Part shown: positions 10,746 to 21,504 of the stretch, piece by piece
How the letters are laid out: the number at the start of each line of letters is the position of its first letter
Position numbering within the stretch: position 1 is the first letter of the stretch
From: Streptomyces sp. BK239
GTDB lineage: Bacteria > Actinomycetota > Actinomycetes > Streptomycetales > Streptomycetaceae
Direction of reading: 5' to 3'
Assembly (NCBI RefSeq): GCF_004217285.1
Contig: NZ_SHKS01000007.1
Coordinates: 124,001-188,000 of the forward strand
DNA length: 64,000 bases
Notes under the pieces: generated by a model
The model's database searches: none
The model's input: only the letters and a program-made list of their open reading frames with translations
Told to the model about the DNA's origin: nothing
Position numbers and translations under genes: made by a program

Positions 10746-11627
10746 ATGGCCATGGTCCAGGTGCAGGAGACGAGCGTCGTTCGGAGCGCGGGGGCGCCGT
10801 CCCGGGAGGCTGCCCCTGGTGCGCCGCTGCCGGAGGTCGCCGAGCCGACGAAGGTCGCGCCGAAGGACGCGCGGGAGCTGACGAAGCTGTTCCTGCAGCG
10901 GCTGGCGGTGCTGGAGGAGGGCACGCGCGAGTACCAGGACGCGCGCAACACCCTGATCGAGATGAACATGTCCCTGGTGCGCTACGCGGCGGGCCGTTTC
11001 CGCGGCCGGGGCGCGGACACCATGGAGGACATCGTCCAGGTCGGCATGATCGGCCTGATCAAGGCGATCGACCGGTTCGAGCTCACCCGTGAGGTGGAGT
11101 TCACCTCCTTCGCCATCCCCTACATCGTGGGCGAGATCAAGCGGTTCTTCCGTGACACCTCCTGGGCCGTGCACGTGCCCCGCCGGCTTCAGGAGGCCCG
11201 GGTCGAACTGGCCCGCGCCACCGAGGAGCTGAGCTCGCGCCTGGGCCGTACGCCGACCGTCGCCGAGCTGTCGCAGCTGATGAACCTCTCCGAGGAGGAG
11301 GTCGTCGAGGCGCGGCTGGCCGCCAACGGCTACAACTCCTCCTCCCTGGACGCGGCCATCGGCGGCGACGCCGACGGCGAGACGGTCCTCGCCGACTTCA
11401 TCGGCGCCGACGACGCGGCGATAGGGCTGGTGGAGGACTTCCACGCGCTGGCCCCGATGATCGCCGAGCTCGACGAGCGGGACCGGCTGATCATCCACAT
11501 GCGGTTCGTGGAGGAGCGCACGCAGGCTCAGATCGGCGAGCACCTCGGCATCTCGCAGATGCACGTCTCGCGTCTGCTGTCGCGCACCCTGGCCCGGCTC
11601 CGCAAGGGCATGCTGACCACGGACTGA
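10746..11627 (+). CDS. SigB/SigF-family RNA polymerase sigma factor
   Basis: The 293-residue protein is a group 3 sigma factor with regions 2, 3 and 4 but no region 1.1. Region 2 includes EMNMSLVRYAAGRF and DTMEDIVQVGMIGLIKAIDRF. The segment FTSFAIPYIVGEIKRFFRD is characteristic of the SigB/SigF clade, and region 4 ends with the helix-turn-helix AQIGEHLGISQMHVSRLL. Streptomycetes carry many such paralogues for osmotic, oxidative and sporulation stress. No anti-sigma or anti-anti-sigma gene lies next to it, so its switching partner must be encoded elsewhere. Two in-frame ATGs (10746, 10752) are possible; the first has better Shine-Dalgarno spacing. Confidence 0.93.
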   Translation: MAMVQVQETSVVRSAGAPSREAAPGAPLPEVAEPTKVAPKDARELTKLFLQRLAVLEEGTREYQDARNTLIEMNMSLVRYAAGRFRGRGADTMEDIVQVGMIGLIKAIDRFELTREVEFTSFAIPYIVGEIKRFFRDTSWAVHVPRRLQEARVELARATEELSSRLGRTPTVAELSQLMNLSEEEVVEARLAANGYNSSSLDAAIGGDADGETVLADFIGADDAAIGLVEDFHALAPMIAELDERDRLIIHMRFVEERTQAQIGEHLGISQMHVSRLLSRTLARLRKGMLTTD

Positions 11628-11659
11628 CCGCGGTCCCCCGGTCGCGGGGAAGTGTCGTC

Positions 11660-11697
11660 GGACGGCCGGAAGGGGCGAGGATCCCCTCCGGCCGTCC
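11660..11697. terminator. Hairpin terminator after the sigma-factor gene
   Basis: GGACGGCCGG-A-AGGGG (11660-11675) pairs with CCCCTCCGGCCGTCC (11683-11697) with a single bulged base and a 7-nt loop. It lies between two convergent genes and could work in both directions. Confidence 0.75.
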
Positions 11698-11717
11698 GCT
11701 CGTGGCGTCCACCGAAG

Positions 11718-11740
11718 CCCCGCCCCGTCAGGCGGGGTTT
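11718..11740 (+). terminator. Second hairpin with T-run
   Basis: CCCCGCC (11718-11724) and GGCGGGG (11731-11737) form a 7-bp stem with a 6-nt loop followed by TTT. This resembles an intrinsic terminator for plus-strand transcription and backs up the hairpin just upstream. Confidence 0.6.
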
Positions 11741-11775
11741 CGTCGCGTTCCCACCCGTTCCGAGGCGGCGGTCTC

Positions 11776-13662
11776 TCAGACGGCCGCCGTGGCCTGGGGC
11801 TCGTCCTGGGCGAACTGGGTGCGGTACAGCTGTGCGTAGCGGCCGTCGGCGGTGAGGAGTTCGCTGTGGGTGCCCTGTTCCACCACGCGGCCCGCTTCCA
11901 CGACCAGGATGAGGTCGGCGGAGCGCACGGTGGACAGGCGGTGGGCGATGACGACCGCGGTGCGGTCGTGCAGCGCTTCGGCGAGCGCCTCCTGGACCGC
12001 CGCCTCGGAGGTGTTGTCGAGGTGGGCGGTGGCCTCGTCGAGGATGACGACGCGCTGGCGGGCCAGCAGCAGCCGGGCGATCGTCATCCGCTGGCGCTCG
12101 CCGCCGGAGAGGCGGTAGCCGCGTTCGCCGACGACGGTGTCGAGGCCGTCGGGCAGGGAGCGCACGAGGTCCTCCAGACGGGCCCGGCGCAGCGCGTCCC
12201 ACAGGTCCGCCTCGTCGGACTCGGGGGCGGCGAGGAGCAGGTTGGCGCGGACGGTGTCGTGGAAGAGGTGCCCGTCCTGGGTGACCATGCCGAGGGTGGA
12301 GCGCAGGGACCGCGCGCTCAGCTCGCGGACGTCGACGCCTCCGATGCGGACCGCGCCGGAGTCGACGTCGTAGAGGCGGGGCAGGAGTTGGGCGATGGTC
12401 GACTTGCCGGCCCCGGAGGAGCCGACGAGGGCGACCGTCATGCCGGGCTCGGCGCGGAAGGAGACGCCGTGGAGGACCTCGGCGCCGCCGCGGGCGTCGA
12501 GGGCGGCGACCTCCTCCAGCGAGGCGAGGGAGACCTTGTCGGCGGCGGGATAGCCGAAGCGGACGTCGTCGAACTCGACGGAGACCGGCCCCTCGGGGAG
12601 GTTGCGGGCGTCGGGCCGCTCCTCGATGAGCGGCTTCAGGTCGAGCACCTCGAAGACGCGCTCGAAGCTGACCAGGGCGCTCATCACCTCCACCCGGGCC
12701 CCGGCGAGGGCGGTGAGCGGGGCGTACAGCCGGGTCAGCAGCAGCGCCAGGGCGACGACGGCGCCCGGGTCGAGGGAGCCGGCCAGGGCGAGTCGGCCGC
12801 CGAGGCCGTAGACGAGGGCGAGGGCCAGGGCGGACACGAGGGTGAGGGCGGTGATGAACACCGACTGGGCGGTGGCGGTGCGCACCCCGATGTCGCGGAC
12901 GCGGGCGGCGCGGGCGGCGAACTCCGCCGACTCCTGCTCGGGACGGCCGAACAGCTTCACGAGGGTGGCGCCGGGCGCGGAGAACCGCTCGGTCATCCGG
13001 GTGCTCATCGCCGCGTTCAGTCCTGCCGCCTCGAGCTGCATGGCGGCCATGCGCCGGCCCATGCGCCGGGCGGGCAGCACGAACACCGGCAGCAGGGCGA
13101 GCGCGAGCAGGGTGATCTGCCAGGACAGCGTGAGCATGACGACGAGGGCGACGACCAGGGTGACCACGTTGCTGACCACTCCGGACAGGGTGTTGCTGAA
13201 GGCGCGTTGAGCGCCGATCACGTCGTTGTTGAGTCGGGAGACGAGCGCTCCCGTACGAGTACGTGTGAAGAACGCGACCGGCATCCGCTGCACGTGGTCG
13301 AACACGGCCGTGCGCAGGTCCAGGATGAGCCCCTCCCCCAGCGTCGCCGACAGCCGTCTACCGAGGACGCCGAGCGCCGCCTCCAGCACCGCGATGAGCG
13401 CGATGAGCAGGGCCAGGCGGACGACGGCGCCGGAGTCGCCGTGCGACACGATCGTGTCGACGACCCGCCCGGCCAGTACGGGGGTGGCGACGGCGAGCAG
13501 CGCGGTCACCACCCCGAGCAGGACGAACAGGGCGATGCGGCGGCGGTGCGGACGGGCGAAGCCGTAGATGCGGCGCAAGGTCTGGCGGTCGAAGGGCCGG
13601 CGCTCGTGCCGGGCGTTCATGACGCTGTACAACTGCGTCCAGGCGGTGGTCTCCATGCTCAT
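11776..13662 (-). CDS. ABC exporter, fused permease-ATPase
   Basis: This 628-residue half-transporter has an N-terminal six-helix ABC-exporter membrane domain (about 40-340) and a C-terminal ATPase domain with Walker A GSSGAGKST, signature LSGGERQRMTIARLL, Walker B VVILDEATAHLD and an H-loop IAHRLSTV. It should homodimerise or pair with another half-transporter to export lipophilic compounds. A promoter with TTGACC (13700-13695), a 19-bp spacer and TAACGT (13675-13670) ends 7 nt before the ATG at 13662, implying a leaderless message. The spacer holds a SoxR-like dyad. From memory, the Streptomyces coelicolor SoxR regulon includes an ABC transporter (SCO7008), which fits. An alternative start is ATG 13656. 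Confidence 0.9.
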   Translation of the reverse strand: MSMETTAWTQLYSVMNARHERRPFDRQTLRRIYGFARPHRRRIALFVLLGVVTALLAVATPVLAGRVVDTIVSHGDSGAVVRLALLIALIAVLEAALGVLGRRLSATLGEGLILDLRTAVFDHVQRMPVAFFTRTRTGALVSRLNNDVIGAQRAFSNTLSGVVSNVVTLVVALVVMLTLSWQITLLALALLPVFVLPARRMGRRMAAMQLEAAGLNAAMSTRMTERFSAPGATLVKLFGRPEQESAEFAARAARVRDIGVRTATAQSVFITALTLVSALALALVYGLGGRLALAGSLDPGAVVALALLLTRLYAPLTALAGARVEVMSALVSFERVFEVLDLKPLIEERPDARNLPEGPVSVEFDDVRFGYPAADKVSLASLEEVAALDARGGAEVLHGVSFRAEPGMTVALVGSSGAGKSTIAQLLPRLYDVDSGAVRIGGVDVRELSARSLRSTLGMVTQDGHLFHDTVRANLLLAAPESDEADLWDALRRARLEDLVRSLPDGLDTVVGERGYRLSGGERQRMTIARLLLARQRVVILDEATAHLDNTSEAAVQEALAEALHDRTAVVIAHRLSTVRSADLILVVEAGRVVEQGTHSELLTADGRYAQLYRTQFAQDEPQATAAV

Positions 13663-13669
13663 GCGAACG

Positions 13670-13700
13670 ACGTTAGAACCTCGAGCATTGTTGAGGTCAA
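13670..13700 (-). promoter_or_regulatory. SoxR/MerR-type promoter and operator
   Basis: On the minus strand TTGACC and TAACGT are separated by 19 bp, the over-long spacer typical of MerR-family activated promoters. The dyad CCTCAA-caatgc-TCGAGG (13696-13679) sits in the spacer and differs by one arm base from the SoxR box form CCTCAA-N6-TTGAGG. It would respond to redox-active compounds and drive the exporter. No soxR gene is in the window, so regulation would be in trans. Confidence 0.65.
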
Positions 13701-13701
13701 G

Positions 13702-14760
13702 ATGACGATGTCTGCTCCACTGCCGCAGTCCACGCTGCGGCCACCCCTCGTCGAGGCGGCGGGGACAGCCTCTGCGGGTGTGAGCCCGGTCCACGCGCCC
13801 GAAGCGCCCCTCGTCCGCCGCCGGCCGGCCGGGCGCGTTCCGGTGCGCAGGGCGCTGTGCCTGCTGCCCTTCGTCCTCGTCGGGGTCCTCGCGGTGCGGC
13901 ACCGGTCGGTGCTCGCCGACGGACTCGGCCAACTGCGTTCCGCGGAGTGGCCGTGGCTGCTCGCGGCGGCCTGCTCGACATGTCTGACCTGGGTCGCGGC
14001 GGCCTTCACCCGGCAGGGCGCGGTGGTGACCAGGCTGCCCCGACGGCGTTTGCTGGCCACGCAGTTCGCGGCGGGCGCCGCCAACCATCTGCTGCCGACC
14101 GGTCTCGGCGCTAGCGCGGTCAACCTGCGGTTCATGACGGTGTGCGGGGTACCGCTGGCGCGTTCCTCGGCGGCCCTCGCGCTGTACGGGCTGGCGCAGA
14201 CCGCGGCCCGTACGGCGCTCCTCGGCCTGCTGCTCCTCGCCTTCCCGGGCGCGCTGCGGGTCGGCGCGCTCCTGCCGGACGGCGCGCTCGGCCCGCTGCT
14301 GGCGGCGCTGGCCGGCGCCGCGGTCCTGGCCGCGGGCGCGCTGCTGGGCGTACGGCGGCTGAGGTCGGCCGTGTGCGCGCTGCTGCGCACGGCGCTGACC
14401 GAGGCCCGCGCGGTGCACGCGCGTCCGGCGCGGGCGCTGGCCCTGTGGGGCGGCGCTCTGGCGTTCCCGCTGCTCCAGGGGGCCTCCCTGGCCGCGGTGG
14501 GGCGGTCGTTGGGCCTCGCGGTGCCGCCCGCGCATCTGCTGGTCGCGTATCTGGCGGCGTCGGCGGCGGTCGCGCTGGTCCCCACACCGGGCGGGATCGG
14601 CTCCCTGGACGCGGCGCTGGTGGTGGCGCTGGTGGCGGCGGGCGCCCCGGCGGCGGCCGCCACGGCCGCGGTCCTGGCCTACCGCATCATCACCGTGTGG
14701 CTGCCGCTGGTGCCGGGGACGTTGACGCTGGGCGCGCTGGTGCGCCTGAAGGTGGTCTGA
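13702..14760 (+). CDS. UPF0104 / lysylphosphatidylglycerol synthase-type integral membrane protein
   Basis: The 352-residue product has about eight hydrophobic segments and the UPF0104 (flippase/LPG-synthase transmembrane region) pattern, including LPTGLGASAVNLRF and VALVPTPGGIGSLDAAL. It lacks the C-terminal aminoacyltransferase domain of true MprF, so it is the membrane part only. Stand-alone members may move lipids. The start ATG 13702 is preceded by GAGG; ATG 13708 is an alternative. It diverges from the ABC exporter across only 39 bp, so the SoxR-like site could also touch its promoter. Confidence 0.8.
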   Translation: MTMSAPLPQSTLRPPLVEAAGTASAGVSPVHAPEAPLVRRRPAGRVPVRRALCLLPFVLVGVLAVRHRSVLADGLGQLRSAEWPWLLAAACSTCLTWVAAAFTRQGAVVTRLPRRRLLATQFAAGAANHLLPTGLGASAVNLRFMTVCGVPLARSSAALALYGLAQTAARTALLGLLLLAFPGALRVGALLPDGALGPLLAALAGAAVLAAGALLGVRRLRSAVCALLRTALTEARAVHARPARALALWGGALAFPLLQGASLAAVGRSLGLAVPPAHLLVAYLAASAAVALVPTPGGIGSLDAALVVALVAAGAPAAAATAAVLAYRIITVWLPLVPGTLTLGALVRLKVV

Positions 14761-14960
14761 GCCGGGACTTCGGCGGCTTCCGGGCCGGTCGCGCGGTGCG
14801 AACTACCCTGGGGGATACGGCAGGATGAGTCGTCGCGCCGGTCCGGTGGACGGGCGCCGACGCACTTCCCGGAAACTCGAACAGGTGATGACGTGACGAG
14901 ACCTCACATCCGGTCGTGGACGGCCCCGTCGGCCGCGGAGCGTTGCCCCGGAGGCGCCCG

Positions 14961-16058
14961 GTGAACCGATCGCTGACCGTGCACGACCTCGTGTTCTGTG
15001 GAATCGCCCTGGCCACCGGTCTGTTGGTGGCCTTCCTGTCGCGCACGCTGCTGCGCTGGCTTGCGGGGCACGCCAAACGCACCCGCTGGAGCGGCGACGA
15101 CGTCATCGTGGACGCGCTGCGCACGGTGGTGCCGTGGGCGGCGATCGCGGGCGGCGCGGCGGCGGCCGCGGCGGTGCTGCCGCTGACGAGGACGATCCAG
15201 CACACCGTGAACCAGTGCCTGACGGTGCTGCTGATCTTCGTGGTGACGCTGTCGGCGGCACGGGTGGTCGCCGGGCTGGTCCAGTCGGTGACCTCCGCGC
15301 GCTCCGGCGTCGCCGGTTCGGCCACGATCTTCGTCAACATCACCCGGGTGCTGGTCCTGGCGATCGGCTTCCTGGTGGCGCTGCAGAGCCTCGGCATCTC
15401 CATAGCGCCGATGCTCACCGCCCTCGGCGTCGGCGGTCTCGCCGTGGCGCTGGCCCTTCAGGACACCCTCGCCAACCTCTTCGCGGGCATCCACATCCTC
15501 GCCTCCAAGACCGTCCAGCGCGGCGACTACATCCGGCTGAGCAGCGGCGAGGAGGGGTACGTCGAGGACATCAACTGGCGTCAGACGACGATCCGCGCGC
15601 TCTCCAACAACCTGGTGGTCATCCCCAACGGGGAGCTCGCCAAGTCGAACATGACCAACTTCATGCGCCCCGAGCAGCAGTTGACGATCCTGGTGCAGGC
15701 GGGCGTCGCCTACGACAGCGATCTGGAGCATGTGGAGCGGGTGACCCTGGAGGTCGTCGCCGAGGTGATGACCGGGATCACCGGCGCGGTCCCGGACCAC
15801 GAACCGGCCGTGCGCTTCCACACGTTCGGCGACTCGCGGATCGGGTTCACCGTGATCCTGGGCGTGGGCGAGTTCAGCGACCAGTACCGGATCAAGCACG
15901 AGTTCATCAAGCGTCTGCACCGCCGCTACCGCGAGGAGGGCATCCGCATCCCGGCCCCGACGCGGACGGTGGCGCTCCAGCAGGGCGCGGTGCTGATCCC
16001 GCAGCAGCGGGTGTCCGACGACGCCGTGCAGGGCGGGGCGTCGGCCCTGCACGACTGA
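14961..16058 (+). CDS. MscS-family mechanosensitive channel
   Basis: This 365-residue membrane protein has about three to four N-terminal helices, a glycine/alanine-rich pore helix (ALGVGGLAVALALQDTLANLFAG) and the MscS beta-domain (VQRGDYIRLSSGEEGYVEDI, VVIPNGELAKSNMTNF) followed by the cytoplasmic alpha/beta cage. Such channels open on membrane tension and release solutes on osmotic downshock. I chose GTG 14961, preceded by GGAG with good spacing; a longer ATG version at 14916 would add 15 polar residues. A strong terminator follows. Confidence 0.9.
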   Translation: MNRSLTVHDLVFCGIALATGLLVAFLSRTLLRWLAGHAKRTRWSGDDVIVDALRTVVPWAAIAGGAAAAAAVLPLTRTIQHTVNQCLTVLLIFVVTLSAARVVAGLVQSVTSARSGVAGSATIFVNITRVLVLAIGFLVALQSLGISIAPMLTALGVGGLAVALALQDTLANLFAGIHILASKTVQRGDYIRLSSGEEGYVEDINWRQTTIRALSNNLVVIPNGELAKSNMTNFMRPEQQLTILVQAGVAYDSDLEHVERVTLEVVAEVMTGITGAVPDHEPAVRFHTFGDSRIGFTVILGVGEFSDQYRIKHEFIKRLHRRYREEGIRIPAPTRTVALQQGAVLIPQQRVSDDAVQGGASALHD

Positions 16059-16090
16059 GCGCCTGAACGGCTGTGCGCGGAGGCGGTTTT

Positions 16091-16125
16091 GAGCCCGTGC
16101 CGGAGCCTCGCTCCGGCACGGGCTC
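16091..16125 (+). terminator. Perfect 15-bp hairpin terminator after mscS
   Basis: GAGCCCGTGCCGGAG (16091-16105) and its exact inverse complement (16111-16125) enclose a 5-nt loop CCTCG. It ends 36 bp before the mobile element. Confidence 0.85.
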
Positions 16126-16161
16126 ACCTGTCGGGTCCGGGAACCGGTGTACCGCGTCTCA

Positions 16162-17280
16162 GTGAGCGTTTGATTCTCGGTTGTCCGTTTCATTTGGCTT
16201 AGTTGTCACGCCAGTTGGTGGTGCTTTCGTGGGTGAGGCGGCGGGTCATGAGGTTGATGGCGGCGAGTTGGATCATGGCGGCTGAGCGGTGGGGGTGGGT
16301 TTCGTAGTCGCGGGCCAGGCGGCGGTGGTGCATGAGCCAGCCGAGGGTGCGTTCGATGACCCAGCGGCGGGGCTGGACGTGGAAACCGCGGGTGGTGGGG
16401 TCGCGTTGGACGATTTCGAGGTCGATGCCGAGGTGGGCGGCTTGTTCGACGGCTTTGGTCTTGTAGCCGTTGTCGGCCCAGGCTTTGGTGATGGTGGGGT
16501 GGCGCTCGCGGACTTTGGTGAGGAGTTGGGTGCCGGCGGCGGAGTCGTGGACGCTGGCGGCGGTGACGGCGACGGCCAGCAGGAGGCCGAGTGTGTCGGT
16601 GACGATGTGCCGTTTGCGTCCGATGATTTTCTTGGCGGGGTCGATGCCTTGGCTGGTCAGGTGGACGGTGGCGGAGGTTTTGATGCTCTGGCTGTCGATC
16701 AGGCAGGCGCTGGGCTCGCTGGTGCGGCCTTCGGCCTGGCGGACTTTGCCGCGTAAGAGGCCGGTGAGCTGGTCGAAGATGCCGTCGGCTTCCCAGTGGG
16801 CGAAGTAGCCGTAGACGGTCTGGTGGGGCGGGAAGTCGTGGGGCAGGTAGCGCCAGGGGATGCCGGTGCGGTCGACGTAGAGGATGGCGTTCATCAGGGC
16901 GCGCAGGTCGTGGGTGGGTTTGCGGATGCCGTTGCGGGCCTGGCGCCAGGCTTCGAGGGTGGGGCGGATGAGTTCCCAGCGGGCGTCGGACAGGTCGCTG
17001 GGGTAGGGCCGTGAGGGCTGCATGTTGCCTGGGTATGCGGTGGCGGCCAGCCTGGGCAGGGCGTGTGCGGGGGCGTTGGGTGCATCGGGGCGTGTGTTCT
17101 CAATCTAGCGTGAACCGGTGGGTTTCTAAATGAGACAGGAGCTTTTGTAAGGAACCCGGCGCATAACTGGTCTGCCGACTGCCGCAGAAGCCGTTTTTCC
17201 GGCGTTTCACTTGGTTCAGTGTTCGTGTCTGGCCGCTGAAAACCGGCATGAACTAATCAATAAGCGAATCAAACGCTCAC
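16162..17280. mobile_element. IS5-type insertion within 15-bp inverted repeats
   Basis: GTGAGCGTTTGATTC (16162-16176) recurs in perfect inversion at 17266-17280. TCA directly flanks both ends (16159-16161 and 17281-17283), matching a 3-bp TNA-type target duplication. The interior carries a complete IS5-type transposase on the minus strand. About 240 bp right of the transposase is non-coding, long for this IS class. A second, imperfect inner pair, GTYTCATTTRG, lies at about 16187-16197 and 17126-17136, so a smaller IS may sit inside a roughly 150-bp MITE-like element. The right TCA is the stop codon of the M1 peptidase. Confidence 0.75.
16199..17023 (-). CDS. IS5-family transposase (IS427/IS1031-like)
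   Basis: The 274-residue protein has an N-terminal DUF4096-like domain (PYPSDLSDARWELIRPTL) and a DDE catalytic domain. The triad is visible as Asp in CLIDSQSIK, Asp in AWADNGYK and Glu in WVIERTLGWL, with the following R and K/R residues of the YREK-like motif. The frame is intact with no frameshift, so the element may be active or recently so. The stop is TAA, unusual for this genome. A GC-rich leader without a clear Shine-Dalgarno precedes ATG 17023. Confidence 0.93.
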   Translation of the reverse strand: MQPSRPYPSDLSDARWELIRPTLEAWRQARNGIRKPTHDLRALMNAILYVDRTGIPWRYLPHDFPPHQTVYGYFAHWEADGIFDQLTGLLRGKVRQAEGRTSEPSACLIDSQSIKTSATVHLTSQGIDPAKKIIGRKRHIVTDTLGLLLAVAVTAASVHDSAAGTQLLTKVRERHPTITKAWADNGYKTKAVEQAAHLGIDLEIVQRDPTTRGFHVQPRRWVIERTLGWLMHHRRLARDYETHPHRSAAMIQLAAINLMTRRLTHESTTNWRDN

Positions 17281-18858
17281 TCAGAGCGTGGCCGAGTTGT
17301 CGTGCCGGCCGGCGCCGGTGCGGGCGTCCGGGCGGACGAGCGACTGCGGCACCGGCGTGACCGTCCAGTCGGGGTGGCCGGGCATCCGCGGGGTCGTCGT
17401 CCCGTAGAGCCACTCGCGCAGGAATCCGCTCACGTCCTGGCCGGAGACGTGCGAGGCGACGGCGATGTAGTCCTCGGTGGAGGCGTGGCCGTCGCGGTGG
17501 CGGGCCAGGAAGGCGCGCTCGACGGCGTGGAAGGCGTCCTCGCCGATGAGCTGGCGCAGCGCGTACAGGACGAGGACGCCGCCCAGGTAGCGCTGGCTGT
17601 CGAAAAGGTTGGCCGCGTTCGGCGCGGCGACCGGTCCCGAGGTGCGGCGCCACTGGTCGCCGCGGGCGTAGGTGTCCTTCATCCGGGCCTCGAACGTGGT
17701 CAGGCCCAGGGAGTCCGCCCAGCCCCGCTCGTAGCGGTACAGCAGCCCGTAGAAGTCGGCGTGGCCCTCGTTGAGCCACAGGTCGGCCCAGGTGGCGGGG
17801 CTGACGCTGTTGCCGAAGTAGGAGTGGACCAGCTCGTGCATCATGTGCGAGCCGATCTTCTTCTCCTCCTGGAGGAGGTAGTTCGGCTTGTACAGGGTGA
17901 GGGTCTGGGTCTCCAGGCCCGTGAAGTCGAAGGCCTTCGGGTCGTCGGAGTTGCAGGGCAGCAGCCCGTACGTCTCGAAGGGGTAGGCGCCCAGCCGGGC
18001 CTCGATCCATTCGACGAGGTTCGGGGTGAGCGCGAGGGCCGGTTCGAGGGCCTCGGCGCGGGCGGTGGGGACGATGTCCCGCAGCGGCAGTCCGTGCGGG
18101 CCCTGCCGCTCCTTGACGACGTAGTCGCCGACCGTGATCTGCACCAGCTCGGTGGCGACCGGGGAGCCGGAGCGGTAGGTGTACGCGGTCCGGCCGCCGC
18201 TGAGGCGTTCGGTGCGGACGAGCCGGCCGGTGGCGACACCGCGCAGGTTGTCGGGGACGGTGAGCCGCACGGTGAGGCCGGCCTTGTCCGAGGGGTGGTC
18301 GTTGCACGGGAAGACGGTGTGCGCGGAGTTCGGCTGGGGGCACACCGCGAAGCCGTCCGGGGTGGGCACCCAGGCGGTGTGCGCCAGCGTGCGGCGCGGG
18401 TCGGCGGTGTAGGCGACGCGGACGGTGGTCCGGCAGCCCTCGGGCAGCGGCCGGGCCGGGGTGATCCGCAGCTTCTCGTCGGCCTGCTCGAACGCGGCGG
18501 GGCGGCCGCCGACGTGGACCGACCGTATGTCGAGGCCGAGGGCGTCGAGGGAGAGCCGGCTCAGGCACTGGGTGGTGGTGATCTCGACGGCGGCCGTGGC
18601 GTCGACCAGGGCGGTCGTGGCGTCGTAGGCCAGGTCGAGGTGGTAGGCGCCGACGCGGTAGCCGTCGTTGCCGAGGCTCGGGTAGACGGGGTCGGAGAGG
18701 GTCTCGGGGCCGGGGGCGCTCTTCGCGGCGGGCGCGCGGCGCCGGCCGGACGCCGCCGGAGCGGTGGCGGCCGCGTGGGCTGCGGGGGCCGTGGTCAGGG
18801 CCGCGGCGGTGCCGATCAGGGCGATCGCGGGAGCGGTCACTCGGGTGCGATATCTCAT
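17281..18858 (-). CDS. Secreted M1-family metallopeptidase (aminopeptidase N-like)
   Basis: The 525-residue product starts with a signal peptide (Arg-rich n-region, hydrophobic core, AHA-A cleavage near residue 30). The zinc site is complete: HELVH at residues 341-345 and Glu364 in LWLNEGHADF, the HExxH-x18-E arrangement of gluzincins, within a canonical SYFGNSVSPATWADLWLNEG block. The GAMEN exopeptidase motif is replaced by a GLETQT-type segment, as in other short secreted actinobacterial members. At 525 residues it keeps the beta-sandwich and catalytic domains but lacks the large C-terminal helical domain of PepN. It should act on peptides outside the cell. Its stop codon coincides with the target duplication of the neighbouring insertion, which therefore left the coding sequence unchanged. 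Confidence 0.9.
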   Translation of the reverse strand: MRYRTRVTAPAIALIGTAAALTTAPAAHAAATAPAASGRRRAPAAKSAPGPETLSDPVYPSLGNDGYRVGAYHLDLAYDATTALVDATAAVEITTTQCLSRLSLDALGLDIRSVHVGGRPAAFEQADEKLRITPARPLPEGCRTTVRVAYTADPRRTLAHTAWVPTPDGFAVCPQPNSAHTVFPCNDHPSDKAGLTVRLTVPDNLRGVATGRLVRTERLSGGRTAYTYRSGSPVATELVQITVGDYVVKERQGPHGLPLRDIVPTARAEALEPALALTPNLVEWIEARLGAYPFETYGLLPCNSDDPKAFDFTGLETQTLTLYKPNYLLQEEKKIGSHMMHELVHSYFGNSVSPATWADLWLNEGHADFYGLLYRYERGWADSLGLTTFEARMKDTYARGDQWRRTSGPVAAPNAANLFDSQRYLGGVLVLYALRQLIGEDAFHAVERAFLARHRDGHASTEDYIAVASHVSGQDVSGFLREWLYGTTTPRMPGHPDWTVTPVPQSLVRPDARTGAGRHDNSATL

Positions 18859-19070
18859 GGTCTTCTCGGTCTGCTTTCGCTGGGCGGCCGGTCGGTCGCC
18901 TCCGGCCGTCGGGAGGGCGGATCGAAGATCTACCTCCTTGACGACATGGGGAAGCGATTCGGTTGCCCGGACGGACGCAGAGCTCCGCGAGCGGGGCGAC
19001 CGGGGGGGGCGGCGAGGGGATCGCGCGGACCGGTGTGCGGACCCCTGTCGAGCCGGAGACGGTCAGGAGA

Positions 19071-19088
19071 TATCTTGATGTCGAGCAA
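19071..19088 (+). promoter_or_regulatory. Dyad upstream of isocitrate dehydrogenase
   Basis: CTTGATGTCGAG (19074-19085) is a near-perfect palindrome (one arm mismatch) about 30 bp before the GTG start. It lies where an operator or a core promoter would be expected. I cannot name the regulator. Confidence 0.4.
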
Positions 19089-19115
19089 TGTTGCAGACGT
19101 GGAGCGGAGCACCCG

Positions 19116-21332
<2,217 letters not shown>

Positions 21333-21412
21333 GCCGGCGCCGGGCCAGGCCCCTCCAGCTGACGCCGTCCCGACGGTCGTGAGCCGGGGCCCGGCCCACC
21401 CCCGCGACACCC

Positions 21413-21449
21413 CTCCGCCCCGACCGGCGCACCGCCGGCCGGGGCGGAG
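21413..21449 (+). terminator. Long hairpin after isocitrate dehydrogenase
   Basis: A 17-bp stem with one mismatch (21413-21429 against 21433-21449) and a 3-nt loop CAC. It separates the dehydrogenase from the next plus-strand gene. Confidence 0.75.
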
Positions 21450-21504
21450 CGCTGTCGGGCCGGGGCCCGTACGCACGCAACGCCTCACGCACAGGAGTCA
21501 TCGC

